From: Acidobacteriota bacterium
Lineage (GTDB): Bacteria > Acidobacteriota > Thermoanaerobaculia > Multivoradales > JAHEKO01
Length of the DNA: 44,433 bases
Direction: 5' to 3'
NCBI GenBank assembly: GCA_022561975.1
Contig: JADFQD010000010.1
Location: 1 to 44,433 of the forward strand
In this document: positions 36,949 through 44,361 of the stretch, one piece after another
How the letters are laid out: the number at the start of each line of letters is the position of its first letter
Position numbering within the stretch: position 1 is the stretch's first letter
The notes under the pieces: generated by a model
The model's input: only the letters and a program-made list of their open reading frames with translations
The model's database searches: none
What the model was told of the DNA's origin: nothing
Position numbers and translations under genes: made by a program

Positions 36949-37152
36949 GTGGCAGCTCGGGCCGATAGCGAGTCACCTCGAGTAACTTGCCCTCAGCACG
37001 CGATCGTCGAGGGATCCACGGGCAGCGTATTGGCGTCGGTCTATCCCGAAAAAGCGCAGAGCCCGTACATCCTGGTGGCGATTCTGGGCTTGATTCTGTT
37101 CGGAATCGAAGGCCTGATCATCACCGATCCGTTCCTGAAATTGGCGGTCTAG
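36949..37152 (+). CDS. Small single-pass membrane protein, unknown
   Basis: This 67-residue protein has a hydrophilic N-terminal half with VTCPQH and VEGSTGS, and one strong membrane helix near residues 41-58 (ILVAILGLILFGIEGLII). It ends in DPFLKLAV. The GTG start has no clear Shine-Dalgarno. It follows the SPFH gene by 21 bases and precedes a zinc-ribbon gene, and might be the membrane anchor for the soluble SPFH protein. That role is inference; no family is recognised. Confidence 0.5.
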   Translation: MAARADSESPRVTCPQHAIVEGSTGSVLASVYPEKAQSPYILVAILGLILFGIEGLIITDPFLKLAV

Positions 37153-37205
37153 GTGTTCACCAGTGTGCCACTTCTGTTTTCGTCTTGGTGGGTGACCCGC
37201 AAGGT

Positions 37206-37427
37206 ATGAACGAACTCACGGAGTCTCGGCAGTCGGCGAGCCCGGATCTCGGTGTCCGAGCCAGCGGCGCCAGGGCCGGCGACGAGGCGGTGCAAGAGGT
37301 CGAAGAAGTTCCGCATCAGCTTTTGGATCGGGTCGAAGGTCTTACCTGTCCACACTGCGGCGGCACGCCCGACGTTAGGAGCGGCCTGCGCGTGGTATTC
37401 TGCGAATTCTGCCGCACGCGGATCTAA
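37206..37427 (+). CDS. Small zinc-ribbon protein
   Basis: This is a 73-residue acidic protein. The last 28 residues contain two CxxC knuckles, TCPHCGG and FCEFCRTR, that should bind one zinc ion. The N-terminal 45 residues are hydrophilic and without features. The C-terminal ribbon echoes the one at the end of the SPFH protein two genes upstream, which suggests that the three genes form one unit. ATG 37206 is chosen; AAGG lies just ahead. The function is unknown. Confidence 0.55.
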   Translation: MNELTESRQSASPDLGVRASGARAGDEAVQEVEEVPHQLLDRVEGLTCPHCGGTPDVRSGLRVVFCEFCRTRI

Positions 37428-37459
37428 GGGGGGAGGCTCTCACCGTTCGACCGGCGGTC

Positions 37460-37813
37460 CTAACCGCGCCTGCGCAGTCCGAGGAGCAGCGCGAGCCCAT
37501 CGTCGATGGCCTCCAGTTCGTCGGTCGCGATCTTGCCGAAAACCTTGTGGACGTGTCGCTTGTCGATGGTGCGGATCTGATCGAGCAAAGCAAAAGAACG
37601 CCTGCGCAGGTCACCGGAACCGGACGCCAGCGCCGGATAGAGAGTACCTCTTCCGGGCGTGCCGGTGATCGGTACGACACAGAGCAGCGGATAGCGTTGG
37701 TCTTCCGTGACATCGGGATCGCTGACAATGATGCACGGGCGCAGGCCCCGTTGCTCATGACCGAGGGTGGGGTCGAGGCTGACCAGAACGACGGTACCGC
37801 GGTCGAGCTTCAC
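37460..37813 (-). CDS. MazF/PemK-type mRNA interferase toxin
   Basis: This is a 117-residue endoribonuclease toxin of type II systems. The opening RGTVVLVSLDPTLGHEQRGLRPCIIVS, then CVVPITGTPGRG and FALLDQIRTIDK, are the core MazF motifs. The Arg in EQRG and the Thr in PIT lie at the active site. I chose GTG 37813 because it forms GTGA with the antitoxin stop and gives the usual N-terminus; an upstream frame to 37849 only extends into the antitoxin gene. It would cut specific mRNA sites when the antitoxin is lost. Confidence 0.88.
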   Translation of the reverse strand: MKLDRGTVVLVSLDPTLGHEQRGLRPCIIVSDPDVTEDQRYPLLCVVPITGTPGRGTLYPALASGSGDLRRRSFALLDQIRTIDKRHVHKVFGKIATDELEAIDDGLALLLGLRRRG

Positions 37814-38112
37814 TCGTCGATCTTGACCCAGCCCTGGCCTGGAGACCACCGGACCGAACTGCCGCCCTGGGTATCGAGCAGCTCCTCGTCTTCGGCGGTG
37901 CCCCGGTCAGCCCATTCGCTCAGGCCAACCTCGGCCACTTCCCCGCTCTGTGGATGGGGGCTTTCGACCGATGCGAGCAGCTCCTGGCGCCGTCGGCTCT
38001 CGAGCTCGTGCTCGACAGCCTCGAGGATGAACCGGCTGCGGTTCCGCTCACGTCGATCGATGTCTCTCACTAACTCGTCGGGCAGGGTAATCGTGATGCG
38101 AGCCTTCGGCAC
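37810..38112 (-). CDS. Ribbon-helix-helix antitoxin of the MazF toxin
   Basis: The 100-residue protein begins with a ribbon-helix-helix DNA-binding domain (ARITITLPDELVRDIDRRERNRSRFILEAVEHEL, residues 4-38). The acidic C-terminal part is likely disordered and would wrap the toxin. It starts with GTG and ends in a GTGA overlap with mazF. A palindromic operator lies just upstream, so it probably represses its own operon, more strongly with toxin bound. Confidence 0.85.
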   Translation of the reverse strand: MPKARITITLPDELVRDIDRRERNRSRFILEAVEHELESRRRQELLASVESPHPQSGEVAEVGLSEWADRGTAEDEELLDTQGGSSVRWSPGQGWVKIDE

Positions 38113-38116
38113 AGCG

Positions 38117-38140
38117 GTATGATCATACTATATTTCATAC
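38117..38140 (-). promoter_or_regulatory. Operator/promoter of the RHH-MazF pair
   Basis: The perfect 12-base palindrome GTATGATCATAC (38117-38128) is followed by a third half-site TCATAC (38135-38140). Half-sites of this kind are typical targets of ribbon-helix-helix repressors. On the minus strand TATGAT or TATAGT lies within the operator as a likely -10, only 9-15 bases before the GTG start of the antitoxin, so the message has little or no leader. Confidence 0.6.
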
Positions 38141-38203
38141 TCTCAACGATGCGTTCACGCTCGACCCGCCTGGAGGTTTCGCTCGAGCGAACAATTGGGG
38201 CTA

Positions 38204-38232
38204 TTGACCTGATCATCTGACCAGGTCATAAT
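38204..38232 (+). promoter_or_regulatory. Promoter and operator of the Phd-PIN pair
   Basis: TTGACC (38204-38209), a 17-base spacer and CATAAT (38227-38232) form a near-consensus promoter. The inverted repeat TGACCTG/CAGGTCA (38205-38211 and 38222-38228) overlaps both elements and is a likely operator for the antitoxin. The start point predicted from the -10 falls on or next to ATG 38239, so the transcript is probably leaderless. Confidence 0.65.
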
Positions 38233-38238
38233 GGCCGC

Positions 38239-38472
38239 ATGAAGAAAATGGCCGTTTCCGAATTCAAGGCGAAGTGCATCGCCGTTCTCCGCGAGGCCCA
38301 GCAGACCGGAGAGTCGATTCTCGTAACCAGAAGAGGGCGACCTTTCGCTCGGGTCGAGCCTGTTCGAGAGACTTCTTCGGAACGGCCCCTGGGCGTGTTC
38401 AAAGGCCGGATGAAGATCCATGGAGACCTCGTCCACACCGACTCTTCAGCCGACTGGGAGGTACTCGGGTGA
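38239..38472 (+). CDS. Phd/YefM-type antitoxin
   Basis: This 77-residue protein has the Phd/YefM fold at its N-terminus: MAVSEFKAKCIAVLREAQQTGESILVTRRGRPFARVEPV. This is the beta-hairpin/helix layout that binds DNA and then the toxin. The acidic C-terminal part (DLVHTDSSADWEVL) is the likely toxin-binding tail. It starts at ATG 38239 (ATG 38248 is an alternative). Its TGA overlaps the GTG of the PIN toxin. Confidence 0.85.
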   Translation: MKKMAVSEFKAKCIAVLREAQQTGESILVTRRGRPFARVEPVRETSSERPLGVFKGRMKIHGDLVHTDSSADWEVLG

Positions 38473-38870
38473 GGCTGCTGCTCGACACCCATGTCTGGAT
38501 CTGGACTCAGGAGCAGCCGGGTCGGTTGGGCGACGCCACGACTCAGAGCCTGGCGGATCCCGAGACGAGCCTGCACGTCTCGACCATCTCCACCCTCGAG
38601 ATCTCTCGCCTGGTCGCGATGGGGACGATAGAACTCTCCGGCTCGCTGGACTCATGGGTGACCGATACTCTCGGCTCCCTGTTCTGCTCGACCATCGAGA
38701 TGTCACATGGGATCGCTGCGGGAGCGTACTCACTGCCTCCGAGTCTCCACAAGGATCCGGCGGATCGCGTCCTGATCGCCACAGCGAGACTGCACGACCT
38801 CACTCTGCTGACCGCCGATGAGAGGATCCTCTCTTATCCCCACGTACAGACTCTCGACGCCCGGAGGTAA
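38469..38870 (+). CDS. PIN-domain (VapC-like) toxin
   Basis: This is a 133-residue PIN nuclease, most like the PIN_Sll0205 type that pairs with Phd antitoxins. The acidic metal-binding set is present: D6 (LLLDTHVWIW), E44 (STLEISRLV), D99 (KDPADRVLIATA) and D117 (LLTADERIL). The GTG start is in a GTGA overlap with the antitoxin gene. VapC toxins cut tRNA or rRNA; the target here is unknown. Confidence 0.87.
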   Translation: MRLLLDTHVWIWTQEQPGRLGDATTQSLADPETSLHVSTISTLEISRLVAMGTIELSGSLDSWVTDTLGSLFCSTIEMSHGIAAGAYSLPPSLHKDPADRVLIATARLHDLTLLTADERILSYPHVQTLDARR

Positions 38871-38940
38871 GCGACAACCCGCGGACCGGGACCTACGATT
38901 GGCCCCGGGGGAGCCCCAATCGGAGCCGAGCTTGGTGGGA

Positions 38941-38964
38941 AGATCAGGCTAGAATCCTCCCGAA
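38941..38964 (+). promoter_or_regulatory. Putative -10 of the E1 dehydrogenase gene
   Basis: TAGAAT at 38950-38955 lies 9 bases before ATG 38965, preceded by GGC. There is no Shine-Dalgarno between them, so transcription from this site would give a message with a leader of only a few bases. The -35 region is not clear. Confidence 0.4.
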
Positions 38965-41085
38965 ATGACGGGCAGTTCCTCTCTCCTCCGATACGCGTTC
39001 ATGCGGCTGACGCGAGATCTCGATGCGAGGTTCGAGTCTCTGTTGCTCACCGGCCGGGTGTCGAAGTGGTACAGCGCCATCGGCAACGAGGCGACGACCG
39101 TTCCTGCCGGGCTCGCGCTGCAGCCGGGTGATGTGCTGTGCACGCTCCATCGGGATCTCGGCGCCATTCTGACGACCTACCTGGACCCCGCGCGGACCTT
39201 CCCGGGGCTCGGTTTCGGGGTGCCGGACGGCCGCCGGCCGGACCCGGTCGAGTTGCTCGAGCGGCTGGCCTGCCAGCTGCTCGGTAAGGAGCGAGGTTTC
39301 TCACAGGGTTTCGAGCGTTCGTTTCACTACAGCTACCTGGCGCCCGAGGCCGGAATCCAGCATGTTGGAATGATCAGTCATCTGGGAGCGATGATCCCGG
39401 TTGCCGCGGGGTGCGCGTTCGCTTTGAAGCAGCGGGGGTCCGACCGGGTAGCGCTCAACTTCATCGGCGACGGCGGCACCTCGACCGGTGACTTTCACGA
39501 AGGCCTCAATATGGCGGCGGTCTGGCGGCTGCCGCTGGTGTTGATTATCGAGAACAACCACTATGCCTTCTCGACACCAGCCGAGTCTCAGTACGCCGTG
39601 GAACGGTTGAGCGACCGCGGACGCGGGTACGGAATCCCCGCCGAAAGTGTCGACGGGAACGATCCAGACGAGATGGCCAAGGCCCTGGAGCGAGCCGTGA
39701 CCCGTGCCCGTTCAGGGGAGGGCCCGACGCTGATCGAGGCCATTCTGGGGCGCATGCGAGGGCACAGCGAGGGCGACGACTCCTTGAAGGTGGTGCCGAA
39801 GCGGGAGTTGGACGCCTATCTGTCGTCGGATCCGCTGCCGGCCTACGCCGAGCGGCTGCGCGCGGAAGGGACTCTCGACTTCGAGATTCAGGAGACGATT
39901 GGGCAGCGGTGTTCTTTCTTGATCGAGGCGGCTCTCGAAACCGCGATCGCGGCCGCACCACCCGAGGCGAAGACCGCGCGGCGAGCGGCGCTGGCTCCCG
40001 CTCCACCACCGGAGCCGAGTTCGGATGTCGGGAAAATGGGCCAGAAATCGGGCGAGCACTCGGGCGAGAAATCGCGCGAGACATCGGGCGAGCGATCAGG
40101 CGAGCTGGCCGGCGAGGCCGTGTCCTACATCGACGCCATTCGTCTCGCGCTCACCGAGGAGATGGAACGCGACGATCGAGTGATTCTCATGGGCCAGGAC
40201 ATCGGGCGCTTCGAGGGTGCTTTTCGGGCAACTCGCGGGCTTCACGAACGCTGGCCGAGACGTGTCCTGGACACGCCGATCGCCGAGAGCGGCGCCCTCG
40301 GGATGGCGATCGGTGCGGCGATTCTCGGCTACCGAGTCGTCGTCGAGATGCAGTTCGCCGATTTTGTTTCCTGCGGCTTCAATCAGATCGTCAACGTCGC
40401 TGCCAAGCTCTTCTATCGCTGGCAACTGCCGTGCCCGATCGTGGTTCGCTTGCCCTCGGGGGGCGGCGTCGGCGCCGGGCCGTTTCATTCGCAGAACCCA
40501 GAAGCGTGGTTTACCCACGTTGCGGGGTTGAAAGTCGTCTGTCCGTCGAGTGCCCAAGATGCCCGCGCCCTGCTCAAGGCGGCGATTCGCGACCCCAATC
40601 CGGTGATTTTCTGCGAGCACAAGTTCCTGTACCGACGGATCAAGGAAGAGCTGCCCGGAGAATGGGACGTGGCTCCGATCGGATCGGCGGCCGTGCGACG
40701 GCAGGGCGCTGATCTGACCCTGATCGGTTACGGTGCCAGCACCTGGACCTGTCTCGAGGCCGCCGAACAGCTTGCTGACCAAGGTGTCTGCGACGCCGAG
40801 GTGATCGATCTCAGGAGCCTGGTGCCACTGGACTGGCCCACGATCGAGTCCTCGGTGCGCAAGACGTCACGTGTCGTGGTGGTTCATGAGGCGCAGCGCA
40901 CCGGTGGCTTTGGAGCGGAAGTCGTGGCCGAGATCTCCGAGCGAGCGTTCGCCTGGCTCGACGCTCCGGTGGTGCGCGTCGCCTATCCGGACCTCCCGGT
41001 TCCGTACGCGCGCAATCTCGAGCAGGAACTTCTGCCCAACGCCGCGCGCGTGGTGGCTGCGGCGAAGAAAGTCCTGGCGTTCTAG
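38965..41085 (+). CDS. Thiamine-diphosphate 2-oxoacid dehydrogenase E1, fused alpha-beta chain
   Basis: The 706-residue protein joins the E1 alpha and beta subunits of a pyruvate/branched-chain 2-oxoacid dehydrogenase type. The alpha half (1-350) holds the ThDP motif GDGGTSTGDFHEGLN...ENNHYAFST near 168-200. The beta half (about 385-706) begins YIDAIRLALTEEMERDDRVILMGQDIGRFEGAF, then DTPIAESGALGMAIGAA and SGGGVGAGPFHSQNPEAWF, and ends in a transketolase C domain (DLRSLVPLDWPTIESSVRKT). A repetitive linker joins them. The family preference for branched-chain or pyruvate substrates cannot be read. No E2 or E3 gene is nearby. The gene lies alone between the toxin-antitoxin pairs and a palindromic element. 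Confidence 0.9.
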   Translation: MTGSSSLLRYAFMRLTRDLDARFESLLLTGRVSKWYSAIGNEATTVPAGLALQPGDVLCTLHRDLGAILTTYLDPARTFPGLGFGVPDGRRPDPVELLERLACQLLGKERGFSQGFERSFHYSYLAPEAGIQHVGMISHLGAMIPVAAGCAFALKQRGSDRVALNFIGDGGTSTGDFHEGLNMAAVWRLPLVLIIENNHYAFSTPAESQYAVERLSDRGRGYGIPAESVDGNDPDEMAKALERAVTRARSGEGPTLIEAILGRMRGHSEGDDSLKVVPKRELDAYLSSDPLPAYAERLRAEGTLDFEIQETIGQRCSFLIEAALETAIAAAPPEAKTARRAALAPAPPPEPSSDVGKMGQKSGEHSGEKSRETSGERSGELAGEAVSYIDAIRLALTEEMERDDRVILMGQDIGRFEGAFRATRGLHERWPRRVLDTPIAESGALGMAIGAAILGYRVVVEMQFADFVSCGFNQIVNVAAKLFYRWQLPCPIVVRLPSGGGVGAGPFHSQNPEAWFTHVAGLKVVCPSSAQDARALLKAAIRDPNPVIFCEHKFLYRRIKEELPGEWDVAPIGSAAVRRQGADLTLIGYGASTWTCLEAAEQLADQGVCDAEVIDLRSLVPLDWPTIESSVRKTSRVVVVHEAQRTGGFGAEVVAEISERAFAWLDAPVVRVAYPDLPVPYARNLEQELLPNAARVVAAAKKVLAF
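40048..40119 (+). repeat. 12-base tandem repeat encoding the E1 alpha-beta linker
   Basis: Six copies of a 12-base unit of the TCGGGCGAGxxx type lie head to tail and encode SGEH/SGEK/SRET/SGER/SGEL/AGEA. They form most of the charged, flexible linker between the E1 alpha and beta halves. The copies differ mainly in the last codon. Repeat slippage probably sets the linker length. Confidence 0.85.
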
Positions 41086-41089
41086 AAAA

Positions 41090-41116
41090 GAAAAGCGGTG
41101 ACAGTCACCGCTTTTC
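41090..41116. terminator. Perfect palindrome, likely bidirectional terminator or REP element
   Basis: The 13-base arms (GAAAAGCGGTGAC and GTCACCGCTTTTC) flank a single A. The T-run after the stem on either strand, and the position between two convergent genes, suit a bidirectional rho-independent terminator. CACCGCTTTTC is repeated once more directly after it (41116-41126), and the stop codon of the minus-strand gene lies inside. Similar palindromes occur as dispersed repeats in other genomes, so a mobile-repeat origin is possible. Confidence 0.6.
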
Positions 41117-41750
41117 ACCGCTTTTCGCTGAGCGCCTCTGTCGCGCTGCCGTCGAGGTCGTAGCCCAGCCACAGGAAGGCGACCGGACGACCAGGGGCGC
41201 CGATTGGGCCGGCAAGTTCGATCGAGCCTTCGACGACGCCATCGCGCATCGAGAGTTCGGTGGCTGCCCGAGCCCAGTCACCGCGCTCGCCGATGCGGCC
41301 GGTGCGGGCCAGCTTCTCGTCACTCGACGCCAGTACGAAACCGGCCGGTGTCAGGATGTGGACGAAGGTGACTCGGGACTCCTCGAGCAGATCGCTCTTG
41401 GCGCGGTTGACGTAATTGCCCCAGCGGGAAGCGACCGCTGTGCGAACGCCGGCCTCGAAGGCTCGAAATACGGCTTTGGCTTCGTGCACGCGGTAATCAT
41501 GCGCGCGCCGCTCGAAGTCCGCCTCGAGTCGAACCGCGGTTCGGCGTTGCTCATCGGCCGCGGCCGAGATCCTGGCATCGAAGTCGGACTCCAGCCGTCC
41601 TCGATGGTGCTCGACACGCCCCCCCGACCAGATCACCGTTCCTGCCAAAAGCAGCAGGAAAACCACAACCGTGACCGTCTCCCAAAGAACGCGTTCTGCA
41701 GTAGCCAAGAACTCAGCCCCCCTAATTCGTATCGCGGCGGAGTGTACCAT
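41115..41750 (-). CDS. Bitopic membrane protein with coiled coil and extracytoplasmic domain, unknown
   Basis: The 211-residue protein has a short cytoplasmic start, a membrane helix near residues 23-43 (VTVVVFLLLLAGTVIW) and a heptad-rich Arg/Glu segment (about 50-100, RLESDFDARISAAADEQRR). A sensor-like domain follows (VTFVHILTPAGFVLASSDEKLARTG...PIGAPGRPVAFLWLGYDL). The last part resembles a PAS-like or Cache-like extracytoplasmic sensor, but no output domain is present. ATG 41750 is chosen because GAGGAA precedes it and the longer frame runs into argS. It follows argS on the same strand after 56 bases. Confidence 0.6.
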   Translation of the reverse strand: MVHSAAIRIRGAEFLATAERVLWETVTVVVFLLLLAGTVIWSGGRVEHHRGRLESDFDARISAAADEQRRTAVRLEADFERRAHDYRVHEAKAVFRAFEAGVRTAVASRWGNYVNRAKSDLLEESRVTFVHILTPAGFVLASSDEKLARTGRIGERGDWARAATELSMRDGVVEGSIELAGPIGAPGRPVAFLWLGYDLDGSATEALSEKR

Positions 41751-41806
41751 CGCGGTAATTCCTCTTCGTGTGCCTCCGAGGTGCCTTTTGGCAGACTCTT
41801 CGTGAT

Positions 41807-43726
41807 TTACATCCGCTCCGGGATCGGCAGTCCCATGAGTTCGGTGAGCGTACGCAAGCCTTTGGAGAAGATCCGAGCGGTAGCCAGGCGGGCGGTGCGT
41901 CGCTCGACGTCCCCCTCTTGGAGAATCGGATGGCGATGGTAGATTGTGTTGAACTTCTGCGCCATCTCGAGGGCGAAGCGCGCGATCTGAGATAGCTCGA
42001 GAGACGCGATGGCGGCTTCTGTTCGCTCCTGAATCTCCGCCGTAGAGAAAATCAAATCCCAAAGATCATCCTCCCAAAGCTCCGCCGGGAGAGCCGCGGC
42101 GTGCTCCGGCTTCACTTCATCGTCGATACTCTCTTCGCGAAGCCGACGAAAGATATTGGCGGTGCGCACCAGGGAGTACTGCAGATATGGACCTGAGTCG
42201 CCTTCGAAACTGAGCGCTTCCGCGAAGTCGAAGGCAATGATGCGGTTGGTCGTCGTCTTGATCATGAAGAAACGCAGGGCCGCCAAGGCGATCGCGTGCG
42301 CCCGGCTGTCCAACTCCTCGGGAGGCAACGAGCCGTCGCGAGCTTGTATTTCCTCGCGACTCTTGGCCTCGAGCTGATCGATCAGGTCATCGGCCTTGAC
42401 TCCGATTCCCTTTCGACCCGACATCTCGAGGCGCTTGCCGTCAGTGGAGGCCTCGCTGTATCCCAGGCGAGCCGCTGCCGCCGGTGACAGGGCGACCATT
42501 TCGTAGGCAAAATGTATGGAGCGCGCCGCTTCGTCCGGATAGTTCAGTCGTTCGAGTCCGGCGCGCACGATTTTCTGCAAATAGCTCTGCCGTTTGTCGA
42601 TCACGTTGATCACCTGGTAGGCAGAGCCGAACGCGGGATGATCGTCGACACCGGTTACGGCGGACTCCCAGATCTCCTCTTCCTGCCAATATCGATATCC
42701 GAAGTCCAGTCCGAGCAAGCCGAATTTCCACAGTTGGTAGGCGATGTCCTTGCCGACATAGGTGACGGTGCCGTCGGAGCGAACGATGATCTTGTCGGGG
42801 TCCTCCAATCCGGCAAACTCGGAACTGTCCGAGAGCGGCATCAGCCAGCAGCCCGCACTTTTGCCTTCGGTCTCGAGGCGGATCGCGCCCGCGGCCGCGA
42901 GCCGCTCGAAGGCTTCGCGAAAGAAGTCGAGCTGCAGGATGGCGCTCTCACGGGTCAGGAGGTCATAGTCGACTCCGATCCTGCGCATCGTTCTCAGGTG
43001 ACGCGACACGATTCGGCGTGCCACCAGCCGGCCAATCTCGGCTCGAGCTCCCTCCCCGGATTCGAGTTCGTGCAGGGTTTGGCGGCGGAGCGCCTGGCGC
43101 TCGGTGTCTTCTCCGAACCAGCGCCCGACTTCGGCGTAGAGGTCCCAGCAGGTGTAGTCGAAGGGCTCGGGAAGGTCTCGAATGGCATCGATCGTCAGGC
43201 CTCGCAGGTCGACAAAGCCCACGACGACGTCGGCCACTTGCACGCCGGTGTCGTCGATGTAGTTTTGGACCTCCACTGTCCCTCCCAGCGCGCGCAGAAG
43301 GCGGGCCAGGACGTCGCCCAGAACTGCGTTGCGCAGATGGCCGATGTGCGCGGCCTTGTTGGGGTTGATGTTGGTGTGTTCGACAATGGTCTTCTTGCCG
43401 GTCTCTTCCGGCACCGCGATGAGCGGCTCTCTCAGCAGGGCGGCAGTCATCCGTCCACGATCCAGGTAGAAGTTGAGAAACCCGGGCCCTTCGACCCGGA
43501 CCTCTCGGACGCCCTCGGGTAGCTCGAGCCCGGCGACGATCTCTTCGGCGATCTGGCGTGGACTCTTCTTGACGTCACGAGCCAGCTGTAGGGCCCCTGG
43601 AAACGAGAGGTCACCCAGGTCGCGACGGGGCGGAATCTCTGGCCGGGCTTGGTGAGTGAGGCCGTAGAGGTCTCGAATCCTGGCTTCGATTCGAGTTGCC
43701 AGGGTGTTGCGGATTGCCGTCAGCAT
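41807..43726 (-). CDS. argS: Arginyl-tRNA synthetase
   Basis: The enzyme charges tRNA-Arg. The 639-residue class I synthetase has an Add1-type N-terminal domain, the HIGH motif in NPNKAAHIGHLRN (about residues 121-133) and SAYQVINVIDKRQSYLQK. A KMSKS-like loop reads MSGRKGIGV, with Gly at its third position. A DALR anticodon-binding domain ends the chain (SQIARFALEMAQKFNTIYHRHPIL...LGLPIPERM). The first part of the loop, MS(G/S/T)RKG, is the version seen in many ArgRS. The promoter region is shared with the divergent macro-domain gene. Confidence 0.97.
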   Translation of the reverse strand: MLTAIRNTLATRIEARIRDLYGLTHQARPEIPPRRDLGDLSFPGALQLARDVKKSPRQIAEEIVAGLELPEGVREVRVEGPGFLNFYLDRGRMTAALLREPLIAVPEETGKKTIVEHTNINPNKAAHIGHLRNAVLGDVLARLLRALGGTVEVQNYIDDTGVQVADVVVGFVDLRGLTIDAIRDLPEPFDYTCWDLYAEVGRWFGEDTERQALRRQTLHELESGEGARAEIGRLVARRIVSRHLRTMRRIGVDYDLLTRESAILQLDFFREAFERLAAAGAIRLETEGKSAGCWLMPLSDSSEFAGLEDPDKIIVRSDGTVTYVGKDIAYQLWKFGLLGLDFGYRYWQEEEIWESAVTGVDDHPAFGSAYQVINVIDKRQSYLQKIVRAGLERLNYPDEAARSIHFAYEMVALSPAAAARLGYSEASTDGKRLEMSGRKGIGVKADDLIDQLEAKSREEIQARDGSLPPEELDSRAHAIALAALRFFMIKTTTNRIIAFDFAEALSFEGDSGPYLQYSLVRTANIFRRLREESIDDEVKPEHAAALPAELWEDDLWDLIFSTAEIQERTEAAIASLELSQIARFALEMAQKFNTIYHRHPILQEGDVERRTARLATARIFSKGLRTLTELMGLPIPERM

Positions 43727-43761
43727 TGCGGCCGGGAGTGTATCGCATGAAGTGGCCGCCT

Positions 43762-43789
43762 TTGGATCGGTTCTCGAAGCTGATATGAT
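43762..43789 (+). promoter_or_regulatory. Promoter of the macro-domain gene
   Basis: TTGGAT (43762-43767), a 16-base spacer and TATGAT (43784-43789) give a fair sigma-70-type promoter. It points toward the macro-domain gene, whose ATG lies 29 bases after the -10. Confidence 0.5.
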
Positions 43790-43818
43790 CCGGGATCACG
43801 GCAAAGAAAGCTCGCTGT

Positions 43819-44361
43819 ATGGGAAAGAACCACGTAAAGATTCAGCTAAACGGCACCGAGCTCGAGCTCCTCGAGGGCGACATCACGGAACTCGACGTCG
43901 ATGCTGTGGTAAACCCTGCCAATGCCGACCTCAAGCTCGGAGCCGGAGTCGCGGGAGCAATTCTCGAGAAGGGCGGCAAGTCGATCCAGAAAGAGTGCAA
44001 TCGGATCGGCGGTACCTCGGTGGGTACGGCGGTCATCACCGGCGCCGGCGAGCTCGGGGCCAAGCACGTGATTCACGCGGTCGGTCCAAAAATGGGCGAG
44101 GGCGACGAGGATCGGAAACTGTCTTCGGCGGTGCGCTCGGCCTTGGCGCTTGCGGATCGCCACGGGCTCAAATCGATCGCCGTTCCGGCTATTTCGACCG
44201 GCGCGTTCGCAGTGCCGATGGATCGTTGCGCACGAGTGACCTTAACCGAGATCCATCGGTATTTGCAGGGCGGTACCAAGCTCGACCGGGTGGTCGTGTG
44301 CCTTCTCGATTCTGAGGTCTTTGGGACCTTCCGAAAAGAACTGCGGCGCGGTTTTCGCTAG
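43819..44361 (+). CDS. Macro-domain ADP-ribose-binding/deacylase protein
   Basis: The 180-residue protein is a single macro domain. It has LEGDITELDVDAVVNPANADLKLGAGVAGAIL with the NPAN adenine/ribose site and the Gly-rich loop (about residues 18-50). GTAVITGAGELGAKHVIHAVGP, then the diphosphate loop PAISTGAFAVPMDRCARV, follow. Such proteins remove ADP-ribose from proteins or deacetylate O-acetyl-ADP-ribose. The substrate cannot be decided from sequence. It is transcribed away from argS. Confidence 0.9.
   Translation: MGKNHVKIQLNGTELELLEGDITELDVDAVVNPANADLKLGAGVAGAILEKGGKSIQKECNRIGGTSVGTAVITGAGELGAKHVIHAVGPKMGEGDEDRKLSSAVRSALALADRHGLKSIAVPAISTGAFAVPMDRCARVTLTEIHRYLQGGTKLDRVVVCLLDSEVFGTFRKELRRGFR

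Noticed and set aside
42512-43522. 336-codon frame opposite argS
   Set aside because: Antisense shadow of a clearly real argS.
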